A DNA stretch of 35,736 nt from Flavobacterium alvei. GTDB lineage: Bacteria; Bacteroidota; Bacteroidia; Flavobacteriales; Flavobacteriaceae. The stretch lies in contig NZ_PQVG01000013.1 of the NCBI RefSeq assembly GCF_002920895.1, positions 1-35,736 on the forward strand. The letters are read 5' to 3'. The notes under the pieces were generated by a model, which was given only the letters and a program-made list of their open reading frames with translations, did no database searches and was not told the DNA's origin. Of the stretch, positions 7,493 through 15,857 are shown piece by piece (the first letter of the stretch is position 1; the number at the start of each line of letters is the position of its first letter). A program made the position numbers and the translations under genes.

Positions 7493-7520
7493 AAAAGGCT
7501 GTCTTTTGACAGCCTTTTTT
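7491..7520. terminator. Bidirectional terminator after oxyR
   Basis: AAAAAAGGCTGTC (7491-7503) pairs over 13 bp with GACAGCCTTTTTT (7508-7520) around a TTTT loop. It begins inside the oxyR stop codon and ends 3 bases before the stop of the convergent small gene, so one hairpin can serve both. Confidence 0.9.
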
Positions 7521-7523
7521 ATT

Positions 7524-7721
7524 TTAATCGTTTACAATTAACAAACATTGTTTTAATTCTGGTTTTTCGATTATGAAATTTAATAACCATTCTCGCAAAA
7601 GTTCCATTTCGTAGGGTAACAAAGACTTTATTGCTTTTTCTAACTCTTTACAAAAAAGTGTGGCATCAAAACTCACTCTTTCTAGCACTGATTTAGTGTA
7701 ATCAAACATTACTTTAGTCAT
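7524..7721 (-). CDS. Conserved small flavobacterial protein, function unknown
   Basis: This is a 65-residue acidic-to-neutral, apparently all-helical protein (FDYTKSVLERVSFDATLFCKELEKAIKSLLPYEMELLREWL and following). There is no signal peptide or membrane segment and no recognisable catalytic motif. I recall similar short proteins in other Flavobacterium genomes with a conserved FCKE..KAIK.LLPYE core, so it is probably real. Its codon use and the shared terminator at 7491-7520 also support expression. It is not in an obvious operon, since 135 bases separate it from mnmD upstream. Function cannot be assigned. Confidence 0.65.
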   Translation of the reverse strand: MTKVMFDYTKSVLERVSFDATLFCKELEKAIKSLLPYEMELLREWLLNFIIEKPELKQCLLIVND

Positions 7722-7856
7722 AATTTTTCAAGATTTAGGGTTAGATCTGTGTTCTAAACGTTGTAAAAGTAAGCTATTATTTTTATAATAAAACTAAATT
7801 TAACAACGAATTATAATGTGCTTTTATTGTGTTGAAAAAGTGTTTTTTAGCTCCAT

Positions 7857-8519
7857 CTATTCCTTTATTGCCCTAAACATTTCTCTTTTTCCAGGTGCTC
7901 CTTCGTGTTTTTCGACTCTAAAACCTGCTTCAATCATATTTCGTTTGATCACTCCTCGGGCAGCATAAGTAACTAAAACACCTTGTTTTTTAAGGGCATC
8001 ATACATTTTTTTGAAAATTGAAACAGTCCACAATTCGGGTTGAACATCAAATCCAAAAGCATCAAAATAAATCAAATCAAATTTTTCTATATCATCAATA
8101 TCTGCAAAAAACTGCTTCCTTTTTGTGAAAATAAAATCTTCACTTAAAACATGAGGTTCTTCCCAATTGCATTCGTGTAGTTTTTCGAAGATAGGTCTAT
8201 TATTTTCGGCATTTAATTCGGCAACATAATTCATTAAAGAAGCTTCTTCTAAAGTGACAGGATACCCTTCGACTGCCACATAATTAATTTTCTGATTGAA
8301 TTTGTGAAATTCCAAAAAAGTGATAAAAGCATTCAAGCCCGTCCCAAATCCAATTTCTAAAATAGAAACCGACTCATTTTCGAACAAAGAAAGTCCTTTT
8401 TTTATGAAAACATGTTGTGCTTCTTGAATGGCTCCAAATCGAGAGTGATAACATTCATCCCATTCTTCAATGTGTATGGTAGTAGAGCCATCTCGAGTTT
8501 GAATTATATTTCTTTTCAA
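7857..8519 (-). CDS. mnmD: tRNA 5-(methylaminomethyl)-2-thiouridine methyltransferase, MnmD-type
   Basis: This 220-residue SAM-dependent methyltransferase performs the last step of mnm5s2U34 synthesis in the wobble position of certain tRNAs. It corresponds to the methyltransferase half of E. coli MnmC, without the FAD-dependent oxidase half. The SAM loop is ILEIGFGTGLNAF (53-65), and the family motif YFDAFGFDVQPELW occupies 151-164. The C-terminus has PGKREMFRA. The start codon appears to be TTG at 8519, because the family N-terminus (MKR.IIQT.DGS) aligns there and no ATG is available nearby. A -7 box TAAATTTG lies at 8567-8560 on the minus strand. Confidence 0.88.
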   Translation of the reverse strand: MKRNIIQTRDGSTTIHIEEWDECYHSRFGAIQEAQHVFIKKGLSLFENESVSILEIGFGTGLNAFITFLEFHKFNQKINYVAVEGYPVTLEEASLMNYVAELNAENNRPIFEKLHECNWEEPHVLSEDFIFTKRKQFFADIDDIEKFDLIYFDAFGFDVQPELWTVSIFKKMYDALKKQGVLVTYAARGVIKRNMIEAGFRVEKHEGAPGKREMFRAIKE

Positions 8520-8696
8520 AATAAAATTGATTTTTGGTTTTAAATTGGGTTTAAAAAGCCAAATTTAATTAAATCCAATTTATGTATAACCATTAATGCT
8601 TCGAATTTGTTGGATATTCCATAAATTCAACTCCACATTTACCATTTTTTTTTCAATATAAATAAATCTCAGTTAAATGTCATAAATACTATTTTT

Positions 8697-8731
8697 TTGA
8701 CAACTAATTTGACGATTTTTGTTTAATTTTG
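8697..8731 (+). promoter_or_regulatory. Promoter of the branched-chain aminotransferase gene
   Basis: TTG (8697-8699) and an exact -7 box TAATTTTG (8724-8731) are separated by 24 bases. The box lies 66 bases before the ATG, implying a leader of about 60 nt. No leader peptide or attenuator-like hairpin was seen in it. Confidence 0.6.
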
Positions 8732-8797
8732 CAAACAGTCTTTTCACATAGAATCATCTATCACTTATTAAAATATTTTTAAATAGAATACTATATT

Positions 8798-9865
8798 ATG
8801 AGCACAACTCAAACCAATAAAATAGAAATTATAAAAGCCTCAACTTCAAAAATAAAAGATGTAGATTTTGATAATTTGCATTTTGGAGATGTTTTCACCG
8901 ATCATTTATTTGAATGTGATTTCAAAAATGGTGAATGGCAAAAACCAATTATCAAGCCTTATGCCCCATTTTTGATGGATCCTTCTTCAAAAGTATTTCA
9001 TTATGGACAAGCTATTTTTGAAGGGATGAAAGCATATAAAGATGATAATAACGACATTTGGTTGTTTAGACCTGATGAAAACTTTAAACGTTTTAACAAT
9101 TCTGCCACAAGAATGGCTATGCCTGAAGTTCCTGAAGAAATCTTTATGGAAGGACTTAAACAATTGCTACAATTAGATGAAGCTTGGGTTCAAAAAGGAA
9201 ACGGAAGCAGTATGTATATCCGTCCGTTTATGATTGCAACAGGAGCTGGAGTGATGGCAAACCCATCGGATGAATATAAATTTATGATTCTTTTGTCTCC
9301 TGCAAAAGCTTACTATTCTGGCGAAGTAAAAGTATTGATTGCCGAGCATTTCAGTAGAGCTGCAAACGGTGGAATTGGTGCTGCAAAAGCCGCAGGTAAT
9401 TATGCTGCACAGTTTTATCCAACCAATTTAGCCAATAAAGAAGGTTTTCAACAAGTGATTTGGACTGACGATGCCACACATACCAAACTGGAAGAGGCCG
9501 GAACGATGAATGTGTTTTTTAGAATAAATAATACTTTATTGACTGCTCCTACAAGCGAAAGAATTTTGGATGGTATTACCCGAAAAAGTCTTATTGAAAT
9601 GGCAAAAAGTGAAGGTATTAACGTTGATGTTCGTCCAGTTTTAGTTTCTGAATTAGTTGAAGCTGCTAAAAACGGATCTTTAAAAGAAATCTTCGGTGCT
9701 GGAACTGCTGCAGTTGTAAGTGTTATCAAAGGATTCTCTTACCAAGACGTTTATTATGAAATGACACCTATTGAAAATTCATACGCTTCTCAATTAAAAG
9801 AAAAACTAACCAATCTTCAAAATAAAATTTCGGAAGATGCTTTTGGTTGGACTGTGAAAGTATAG
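8798..9865 (+). CDS. ilvE: Branched-chain-amino-acid aminotransferase
   Basis: This 355-residue PLP enzyme transfers amino groups between leucine, isoleucine or valine and 2-oxoglutarate. It belongs to fold-type IV. K197 in AAKAAGNYAAQ is the PLP lysine; HYGQAIFEGMKAY (68-80) and LEEAGTMNVFF (231-241) are the substrate- and cofactor-binding blocks, and ILDGITR (256-262) is also conserved. The length fits the longer BCAT subgroup that resembles eukaryotic BCATs. It is cytoplasmic and appears to be a single-gene transcription unit, with a promoter at 8697-8731 and a strong terminator at 9919-9957. No ilv/leu biosynthesis genes are adjacent. Confidence 0.93.
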   Translation: MSTTQTNKIEIIKASTSKIKDVDFDNLHFGDVFTDHLFECDFKNGEWQKPIIKPYAPFLMDPSSKVFHYGQAIFEGMKAYKDDNNDIWLFRPDENFKRFNNSATRMAMPEVPEEIFMEGLKQLLQLDEAWVQKGNGSSMYIRPFMIATGAGVMANPSDEYKFMILLSPAKAYYSGEVKVLIAEHFSRAANGGIGAAKAAGNYAAQFYPTNLANKEGFQQVIWTDDATHTKLEEAGTMNVFFRINNTLLTAPTSERILDGITRKSLIEMAKSEGINVDVRPVLVSELVEAAKNGSLKEIFGAGTAAVVSVIKGFSYQDVYYEMTPIENSYASQLKEKLTNLQNKISEDAFGWTVKV

Positions 9866-9904
9866 TTGACAGTTTTCAGTTATTAGTGTTCAGTTATTAG
9901 ATAA
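9866..9904 (+). repeat. TCAGT-type degenerate repeat after ilvE
   Basis: Directly after the ilvE stop codon comes a run of related words: GACAGTTTTCAGT, TATTAGTGTTCAGT and TATTAGATAACT. It is one member of a degenerate repeat family seen after several genes in this window. Confidence 0.6.
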
Positions 9905-9918
9905 CTAAATTACAATTA

Positions 9919-9957
9919 AAAAAAGAGCGATTTTCTAATTGAAAATCGCTCTTTTTT
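9919..9957. terminator. Terminator after ilvE
   Basis: AAAAAAGAGCGATTTTC (9919-9935) pairs perfectly over 17 bp with the segment at 9941-9957, ending in six T. It lies between the convergent ilvE and MazG-like genes. Confidence 0.9.
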
Positions 9958-9960
9958 AAT

Positions 9961-9990
9961 GTACTGCAAACTGAGACTAAATACTGAATA
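9961..9990 (-). repeat. TCAGT-type repeat after the MazG-like gene
   Basis: On the minus strand, immediately after the TAG stop of the MazG-like gene, the sequence reads TATTCAGTATTTAGTCTCAG and then TTTGCAGTAC. It belongs to the same degenerate family as the repeat after ilvE. Confidence 0.6.
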
Positions 9991-10374
9991 CTATTTCAGA
10001 ATTTTCGAGAAATCAGGTTTAAAATAGTTAGGCCCTTTCATCACCTTTCCGTCTTCGCGATAAATAGGTTTTCCGTCTTCGCCCAATTTACTCATATTAG
10101 AACGTTGAATTTCATCGAAAACTTCTTCAATTTTATGTTGCAAACCGTGTTCTATAATAGTTCCGCAAAGAATATACATCATATCGCCCAAAGCGTCGGC
10201 AATTTCTATTAAATCATTATTCTGAACCGCTTCTAGATATTCTTCGTTTTCTTCTTTCATCAAATTGTACCGAAGCGTGTTTTTGGTTTCTCCCAAATCG
10301 GCTCTTGGAATGTCACTATGACCAATTTTGAAAGCCGTATGAAACTCTTTGACTGCGTTGATTTGTTTTTGCAT
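9991..10374 (-). CDS. MazG-like nucleoside triphosphate pyrophosphohydrolase
   Basis: This 127-residue all-alpha NTP pyrophosphohydrolase shows the MazG/HisE signature. EENEE (41-45) supplies the EExxE acidic cluster, and EIADALGD (57-64) supplies the ExxD partner, which together bind Mg2+. Such enzymes hydrolyse (d)NTPs or damaged nucleotides to the monophosphate and pyrophosphate. The specific substrate cannot be read from the sequence. A C-terminal block, GKPIYREDGKVMKGPNYFKP, is typical of a common subgroup. It is a stand-alone cytoplasmic protein, convergent with ilvE, and its stop codon abuts a TCAGT repeat. Confidence 0.85.
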   Translation of the reverse strand: MQKQINAVKEFHTAFKIGHSDIPRADLGETKNTLRYNLMKEENEEYLEAVQNNDLIEIADALGDMMYILCGTIIEHGLQHKIEEVFDEIQRSNMSKLGEDGKPIYREDGKVMKGPNYFKPDFSKILK

Positions 10375-10454
10375 AATTTTATTTGATTAAATGAGTTGGC
10401 AAATTAGCAAGTTTTCCTAAACAAAACCCTAAATTTGCGAAAAAAATTAAAACT

Positions 10455-10643
10455 ATGTTTAGTCAAGGTCAAATGCTGTTTGCTGGTTTTTTTGTTGTGG
10501 TTTTCATCATCGCAATGATTTATGCTTATCGAAAAGATGCTAAGTTGCATAAATTATTCTACCAAGGAAATTTCAAAATTTTGATTGGTTTTGCCCTATT
10601 TATTGTGCTTTTGTTTGTGATAAAAATATTTTTTAAAAGATAA
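10455..10643 (+). CDS. Small two-helix membrane protein
   Basis: This 62-residue protein has two predicted membrane helices: about 8-25 (LFAGFFVVVFIIAMIYAY) and about 42-59 (LIGFALFIVLLFVIKIFF). A basic loop (RKDAKLHKLFYQGNFK) joins them and a basic C-terminus follows (FKR). The positive charges predict a cytoplasmic loop with both ends close to the membrane. I recall similar short proteins in Flavobacteriaceae but know of no function. It is divergent from the MazG-like gene across 80 bases and convergent with the DPP III gene, with a hairpin at about 10653-10680 shared between them. Confidence 0.7.
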   Translation: MFSQGQMLFAGFFVVVFIIAMIYAYRKDAKLHKLFYQGNFKILIGFALFIVLLFVIKIFFKR

Positions 10644-10652
10644 AACTAAATA

Positions 10653-10680
10653 AAAAGGATGCCAATTACGACATCCCTTT
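10653..10680. terminator. Hairpin between the small membrane protein and DPP III genes
   Basis: AAAGG-ATG around 10654-10661 pairs with CATCCCTTT (10672-10680) with one bulged base. On the minus strand it is followed by a T-rich run, so it most likely ends the DPP III transcript; it may work in both directions. Confidence 0.55.
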
Positions 10681-10700
10681 CTTTATATTTCAATTATTTA

Positions 10701-12737
10701 TTAATTTTCTAAAGGCAAGAAACCATAGTTTTTAGAATAATACAACATTTGTTCTGCAAAGGAATTGGGTTGTTTTACTTCAATCGAAATAATTTCTCCT
10801 TTAGCATCCATTTTTGGAACTAAAATTGGATTCACAAAACCACTATAAGGTGCAGAAGTAAATTGTTTGTTTCTTTCCAAAACTTCGGCATGTATGGCTT
10901 GATCTACTTTTACACCGTAATTTTCAACCAAAGCTTTTCCTGCTTCATAATCACCTTCAGATTTGATACGTTGAATTTCACGCAATAATTGTCCAAATAA
11001 TTCGTGTAATTTATCATAATCCGTAATGTTGAAATAGGTTTTTCCGTTGCGAGTAATTTTCTCAATCACATTGTCTTTTTTCCCTTTTTCGAATACCCAA
11101 GCACTGATGTATTGACGGTTTCTCATATGGGCTTCTTCGATATCGGCTCCTGGTTCTAAACGAATAAGTTGCATCATCAAACCATTTCGAATGTAACTAT
11201 CATAAGATTCCATTCCAAGTTTTTTCCAATCGTCAACCAAACCTAGTTCTTGCAATTTTGGGCTATATACATAATACAATCCCACTAAATCGGCTCGACC
11301 TTCTTCTAGAGTCGAAGCATAACTTTTCAAGGTTTCTTTAGGTGTTCCTACACCAGGATTTATTTGTCCTGAGGCGTGACCAATCACTTCGTGCAAAGCG
11401 GTATGCATTTTATCCCCAAGTTCAGCATACTTTTCGGCCAAAGCAATTTCTTCTGGATCGTTTGCAAATTCTTGTAATCTTCCTTTTCCACCAGCTTTAT
11501 TATAAGCGTCAATAATATTTCCTAATGAAACTGATTTGGAACCATGTTCGGCACGAATCCAATCGGAGTTTGGAAGGTTTACACCAATTGGTGTTGCAGG
11601 AGAAGAATCGCCAGATTCACCAGCTACAACAACAGTTTTATAAGAAACCCCAACCACATTTTTCTTTTTATTTTCTAGAAGCAAAGGCGAATTATCCTCA
11701 AACCATTGAGCATTTTTCGAAATTACCTCCATCTTTTTAGACATATCAAAATCTTTGATTTGAACGATGCTTTCGTATGAACCTCGATATCCCAAAGGAT
11801 CATTATATACTTCAATAAAACTATTTATATAATCAATATTTCCTTCGGTAGCTTGCGACCAAGCAATGTTGTAATCGTCCCAAGTTTTTAAACTTCCTGT
11901 TTTGTAGTAACTGATAAGTAAACCAATGGCATCGCCTTGTTGTTTATTTTCAGCAACAGTTTGTGCTTTTGTTAACCAATAAATGATTTTGTCGATGGCA
12001 GCAGCATACATTCCACCACTTTTCCAAACTTTCTCTTCTAATTGTCCTTTCGAATTTCGAACTAATTTTGAATTCAAACCAAAAGAATAAGGTCTTTTGG
12101 GGTCTGGACTTGTTTTCTTTGCATAAAAATCGGCCACTTCTTTGGCAGTAATTCCTTTGTCATAAAAATTGATAGCCGAACCTTCAAGCAATCCTTTAGA
12201 TTCGTCAAGATTTACTTTTTTAGCATCCGCATTGTTAAAAAGAACATCTACAATTGCTGGAGATAAACTTGTTTTTGTAGCTTTCAATAAACCATTAAAA
12301 TAGGCAGCAGAAAAACTTGGTTTAATTTTATCATTTGAATAATGATGATGAATTCCGTTAGCAAACCAAACTCTCTTTAGGTAAATTTCAAAATTTTTCC
12401 AATCATTTGAAGTTTTATCACCTTTGTAATTTACATATATATTCTCGAGTGCTTTTCTAATTTTTAGATTGTATTTGTAATGTTGATCCCAACCAATATC
12501 ACGTCCAGAATAACCTGCTTGTGTGAGGTAATAAACTAATTTTTGCTCTTTCAAGGTTAAGTTTTCCCAACCTGGAATTTGATAACGCAACACTTTTATA
12601 TCGGCAAATTGTTCGGCGACATAATCAAAAGAAACTTCTGCTGCAATTTTTACATCCTTAGTTTTTGCTGTTTGTGCATTACAAACCAAACCAGCTCCAA
12701 CGGTCATAAAAACGGCAGCAATTTTAAGTAATTTCAT
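10701..12737 (-). CDS. Dipeptidyl peptidase III (family M49), exported
   Basis: This 678-residue zinc exopeptidase removes dipeptides from the N-terminus of short peptides. The M49 zinc motif HEVIGH is at 449-454, and EEGRAD, with the third zinc ligand E479, follows about 30 residues after the first histidine. Human DPP III has a longer spacing (450 to 508); the short spacing and total length resemble Bacteroides thetaiotaomicron DPP III. An N-terminal signal peptide (MKLLKIAAVFMTVGAGLVCNAQ) predicts a periplasmic or envelope location. The gene is sometimes misnamed dihydrofolate reductase in databases; nothing here supports that. Its own promoter is at 12771-12804. Confidence 0.88.
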   Translation of the reverse strand: MKLLKIAAVFMTVGAGLVCNAQTAKTKDVKIAAEVSFDYVAEQFADIKVLRYQIPGWENLTLKEQKLVYYLTQAGYSGRDIGWDQHYKYNLKIRKALENIYVNYKGDKTSNDWKNFEIYLKRVWFANGIHHHYSNDKIKPSFSAAYFNGLLKATKTSLSPAIVDVLFNNADAKKVNLDESKGLLEGSAINFYDKGITAKEVADFYAKKTSPDPKRPYSFGLNSKLVRNSKGQLEEKVWKSGGMYAAAIDKIIYWLTKAQTVAENKQQGDAIGLLISYYKTGSLKTWDDYNIAWSQATEGNIDYINSFIEVYNDPLGYRGSYESIVQIKDFDMSKKMEVISKNAQWFEDNSPLLLENKKKNVVGVSYKTVVVAGESGDSSPATPIGVNLPNSDWIRAEHGSKSVSLGNIIDAYNKAGGKGRLQEFANDPEEIALAEKYAELGDKMHTALHEVIGHASGQINPGVGTPKETLKSYASTLEEGRADLVGLYYVYSPKLQELGLVDDWKKLGMESYDSYIRNGLMMQLIRLEPGADIEEAHMRNRQYISAWVFEKGKKDNVIEKITRNGKTYFNITDYDKLHELFGQLLREIQRIKSEGDYEAGKALVENYGVKVDQAIHAEVLERNKQFTSAPYSGFVNPILVPKMDAKGEIISIEVKQPNSFAEQMLYYSKNYGFLPLEN

Positions 12738-12770
12738 GTTTAATAATTTAGTAGTTTAAAAAATATTTAA

Positions 12771-12804
12771 CAAATGTACATTTATTTAGATAATTTATAA
12801 CAAA
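12771..12804 (-). promoter_or_regulatory. Promoter of the DPP III gene
   Basis: The minus-strand -7 box TACATTTG (12778 to 12771) has a TTTG (12804 to 12801) upstream with a 22-base spacer. This is one of the best matches in the window to the Bacteroidota consensus, 33 bases before the ATG. Confidence 0.65.
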
Positions 12805-13010
12805 TAAATATACAAAGAATCACATAATAGCTAGTTCAAATTTGACTCTACCTTCCTGTTTTAGTAGTATTAATCCATTATTTTTGAAATTAATAATTAA
12901 AAATACCATTTATGTTTTATATTTATCCGAGAATTTTTTTATACTTTGTCGTGAAGTAAAATGTTTGAATAATATTTCTAACTTTACAACTTAAATTAAC
13001 CCCTAGATTT

Positions 13011-14117
13011 ATGAGAATTATAAAGTACCTCTTTCTTTTATTATTACTTAGTTTAGTAGCATTATCCATTTTTATTGCCACTCAGAAAGGAGTATTTACT
13101 GTTGAAAGAAGCAAAATTATTAATTCGCAAAAATCATCCCTATTCAATTATGCCAACGATTTAAAAAATTGGAAAGAATGGAATTCATTGGCCGTTGAGG
13201 ATCCACTTTTAAATATTACTTATTCTAATAATACAATTGGAAAAGGTAGTTTTTGCTCTTGGGACGGAAAAGAAGCAGCTGGTGAATTGAAAACGACAAA
13301 CGTAAAACAAGACGATAGTATTCTTCAAACGATGGATATTAATGGAAATATAGCTGACATTTCGATGAGTTTCAAAGATACTTTAGGAAAAACAAAAGTA
13401 ACTTGGAAAGCAAAAGGCAAAATGAGTTTTACTTTCAAAATCCTTTCTGTTTTTAATGGTGGTGCCAACAAACTATTTGGTAGTATTTTCGAAAAAAGTT
13501 TAGCTAATTTAGATAAGAAATTAGATTATGAAATAAACACTTATAATGTAAAGGTAAATGGAGTAGTAAAAAAACTTGAAGCATTCTATCTTGCCCAAAC
13601 ATTCACGAGCGAATTTTCAAACGTTAGTAAAAATACATCTATCGTATTTTCAAAAATTACCACTTTTTGTAATAATAACAACATTACAATAAAAGGGAAA
13701 CCTTTTGTTATTTTCCACACTTACGACACGACAAACAAACTAACTAAAATATCCATTTGTATTCCTATAAAAGATCCTATTTTCATAACTGAAGGAAGTG
13801 AAATTTCATCGGATACATTGCCATCATTTGAAGCTGTAAAAACAACTTTGACAGGTGATTACTCCCATACTCAAAAAGCATTGGATAAAACTTTAGAATA
13901 TCTAAAAACAAATAATATCAAAACTGATCCTTCTTTTTCACGACTTGAATTGTATTCGATTGGCAAAAACGAAATAAATAGTCCATCAAAATGGAAAACT
14001 GAAATCTATTTTCCAACAAAGCCAAAACCAGTTTACAGACCAGCAGCAGTTAGCTCAATACCAACTGAAGAAGTTGTTCCTGCAGATGTAGAAAAAGAAA
14101 TTCCATCGGAATTTTAA
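13011..14117 (+). CDS. SRPBCC and GyrI-like effector-binding two-domain protein, membrane anchored
   Basis: This 368-residue protein starts with a hydrophobic anchor (residues 5-24, KYLFLLLLLSLVALSIFIAT). A START/SRPBCC lipid-binding-type domain follows (about 27-175): VERSKIINSQKSSLFNYAND and WKEWNS are typical of polyketide cyclase-like members. A second domain (about 180-335) resembles the transcription activator effector-binding (GyrI-like/AraC-E) fold, with the recurring FVIFHTYD and IPIKDP segments. The last 30 residues are low-complexity. The combination suggests sensing of a hydrophobic ligand at the membrane; the ligand is unknown. It precedes the sigma factor gene by 65 bases in the same direction, so a functional link is possible but not shown. 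Confidence 0.78.
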   Translation: MRIIKYLFLLLLLSLVALSIFIATQKGVFTVERSKIINSQKSSLFNYANDLKNWKEWNSLAVEDPLLNITYSNNTIGKGSFCSWDGKEAAGELKTTNVKQDDSILQTMDINGNIADISMSFKDTLGKTKVTWKAKGKMSFTFKILSVFNGGANKLFGSIFEKSLANLDKKLDYEINTYNVKVNGVVKKLEAFYLAQTFTSEFSNVSKNTSIVFSKITTFCNNNNITIKGKPFVIFHTYDTTNKLTKISICIPIKDPIFITEGSEISSDTLPSFEAVKTTLTGDYSHTQKALDKTLEYLKTNNIKTDPSFSRLELYSIGKNEINSPSKWKTEIYFPTKPKPVYRPAAVSSIPTEEVVPADVEKEIPSEF

Positions 14118-14182
14118 TTTTTTTTTTAGATTCTTATTAAACCTATTTGAAAAATTCCAATCTAAACTTATAAATTACAGCT

Positions 14183-14725
14183 TTGCAAGAAGAACAGGAA
14201 TTTATTCAGGAATTATTAAACCCTAAAACGCAAAATCAGGCGTTTGAAAAACTCTTGAAGGAATATCAAAGGCCGCTCTACAATCATATTAGAAATATTG
14301 TTTTGGATCACGATGATGCCAATGATGTTTTGCAAAATACCTTTGTAAAAGTGTTTCAAAATTTAAACAAATTCAAAGGAGAAAGTAAATTATTTTCGTG
14401 GATGTATCGAATTGCGACTAATGAAGCATTGACTTTTTTAAATCAAAAAGCAAAAAAGAATGGAGTTTCATCTGAAACTTTGCAAAACAAAACCATCGAT
14501 AATCTAAAAGCAGACGTTTATTTTGATGGAAACGATATTCAAATAAAATTGCAAAAAGCAATTGTATTATTGCCCGAGAAACAACAATTAATCTTTAAAA
14601 TGAAATATTTTGAAGAACTAAAATACGAAGAAATCTCTACAATACTTGGCACATCGGTGGGCGCTTTAAAAGCATCTTATCATCTCGCTGTCAAAAAAAT
14701 AGAAGCCTTTATAACAAAAAATTAA
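14183..14725 (+). CDS. ECF-type RNA polymerase sigma factor
   Basis: This 180-residue sigma-70 family protein has region 2 (about 25-90; DHDDANDVLQNTFVKVFQNL and SKLFSWMYRIATNEAL) and region 4 (about 125-178; LPEKQQLIFKMKYFEELKYE, EISTILGTSVGALKASYHLA). It lacks regions 1 and 3, which is the ECF layout. The start is a TTG; the N-terminus (QEEQEFIQELLNP) has the usual family length from this codon and no ATG lies upstream in frame within the gap. It should direct polymerase to a small envelope-stress regulon. It is followed after 30 bases by a one-TM protein likely to control it, then a Spy-like protein. Confidence 0.9.
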   Translation: MQEEQEFIQELLNPKTQNQAFEKLLKEYQRPLYNHIRNIVLDHDDANDVLQNTFVKVFQNLNKFKGESKLFSWMYRIATNEALTFLNQKAKKNGVSSETLQNKTIDNLKADVYFDGNDIQIKLQKAIVLLPEKQQLIFKMKYFEELKYEEISTILGTSVGALKASYHLAVKKIEAFITKN

Positions 14726-14755
14726 ACCTTTTGACTTCAATTAAGTCTAAACGAT

Positions 14756-15169
14756 ATGAAAACATTTAAACTAGAAAACGAGCCTAAAACAGCAACTGGA
14801 TTTACCGTTCCGGAGAATTACTTTGAGGATTTTTCGACAAGAATGATGCAACAACTACCCGAAAAAGAAACCAAAGTAATTTCTATTTTTGCAAGGAGAA
14901 AAACTTGGATTTATGCTGCTGCAGCTGTTTTGGTACTTGCGTTATCAATACCGATTTATAATAATTTCTATAGTCATTCGTCAGAAATTGACGATGCAAC
15001 TTTGGAAAATTATATCACTTATCATTCCTCTGTTTCAGACACCGATTTGGTAAATCTTTTAGATAAACAAGACATTCAAAAAATGAATATCGATTTGAAT
15101 TTAGAAGATAAGACTATCGAAAATGAACTTTCTGAAAACAGCAATTTAGAACAATACCTATTAAATTAA
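14756..15169 (+). CDS. Single-pass membrane protein, possible anti-sigma partner
   Basis: This 137-residue protein has one membrane segment at about 50-70 (TWIYAAAAVLVLALSIPIYN). The cytoplasmic N-terminus begins with FKLENEPKTATGFTVPENYF and the C-terminus is acidic. It lacks the ZAS zinc motif (HxxxCxxC) of classic anti-sigma factors. Its place directly after the sigma gene, topology and size match the second gene of many flavobacterial ECF operons, so a role in holding or anchoring the sigma factor is plausible but inferred. It overlaps neither neighbour; the next gene starts 6 bases later. Confidence 0.75.
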   Translation: MKTFKLENEPKTATGFTVPENYFEDFSTRMMQQLPEKETKVISIFARRKTWIYAAAAVLVLALSIPIYNNFYSHSSEIDDATLENYITYHSSVSDTDLVNLLDKQDIQKMNIDLNLEDKTIENELSENSNLEQYLLN

Positions 15170-15175
15170 TACAAA

Positions 15176-15628
15176 ATGAAAACAAGCAAATTTTTACTAA
15201 TTAGTATATTATTTATTTCCATTCATTCCTTTGCGCAGTCTCAAATGGAAGAAAAAAGGGAACAAATAAAAACTTTGAAAGTGGGATTTATAACAAATGA
15301 ATTAGCGTTAACCCCTGATGAAGCAGCTAAATTTTGGCCCATTTATAATGCTTATGAAGACAAACAGTTTGAAATAAAACATCAAAAAATGAAAGCCTTC
15401 AAAGAACGTATGGATTCTGATTTAGACAAAATGAACGAAAAAGAAGCATCGGCTCTTCTTGCTCAAATGCAAAGTAATGACGATGAACTATATCAAATTA
15501 GAAAAAAATTCATTTCGAACCTAAAAAATATTTTACCTGCAACAAAAATTATAAAATTAAAAAAAGCCGAAGACGATTTTAATAGAAAGTTATTGCAACA
15601 ATATCGAAATAAAGGTTCTAGAAAATAA
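15176..15628 (+). CDS. Periplasmic Spy/CpxP-like helical protein
   Basis: This 150-residue protein has a signal peptide (MKTSKFLLISILFISIHSFAQ) and a helical, highly charged mature part. LALTPDEAAKFWPIYNAYED and MNEKEASALLAQMQ resemble the LTxxQ-type repeats of the CpxP/Spy fold. Flavobacterial homologues are often called sensor of ECF-type sigma factor. In this operon (sigma factor, one-TM protein, this protein) it likely senses or buffers misfolded envelope proteins. It begins 6 bases after the previous stop and ends 26 bases before a strong terminator, so it closes the operon. Confidence 0.8.
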   Translation: MKTSKFLLISILFISIHSFAQSQMEEKREQIKTLKVGFITNELALTPDEAAKFWPIYNAYEDKQFEIKHQKMKAFKERMDSDLDKMNEKEASALLAQMQSNDDELYQIRKKFISNLKNILPATKIIKLKKAEDDFNRKLLQQYRNKGSRK

Positions 15629-15654
15629 AATCATTTTTTCTTTAGAATTCCATC

Positions 15655-15692
15655 AAAAACCAAGAAATCATTGAAACGATTTCTTGGTTTTT
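15655..15692 (+). terminator. Terminator of the sigma-factor operon
   Basis: AAAAACCAAGAAATC (15655-15669) pairs perfectly over 15 bp with GATTTCTTGGTTTTT (15678-15692), followed by more T. Confidence 0.9.
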
Positions 15693-15857
15693 TTGTGGAA
15701 ACAAATCAAAAAGAAAAACATTTTAAACATTTTTATAAATTGCAATTAATTAATTTTAAGTTGTTTAAAAATATTTTTACACAATCAACCAATGAACATA
15801 TGAATAATTGGCACAGTAATTGGTTTATTCAAAACAAATAACTTAATCTTATTTATT

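Noticed and set aside
9448..9729. Minus-strand frame inside ilvE
   Set aside because: It overlaps catalytic regions of a well-recognised aminotransferase on the other strand.
10701..12737. Dihydrofolate reductase label
   Set aside because: The protein has M49 zinc peptidase motifs (HEVIGH and EEGRAD) and no DHFR features; that label is a known database error for this family.
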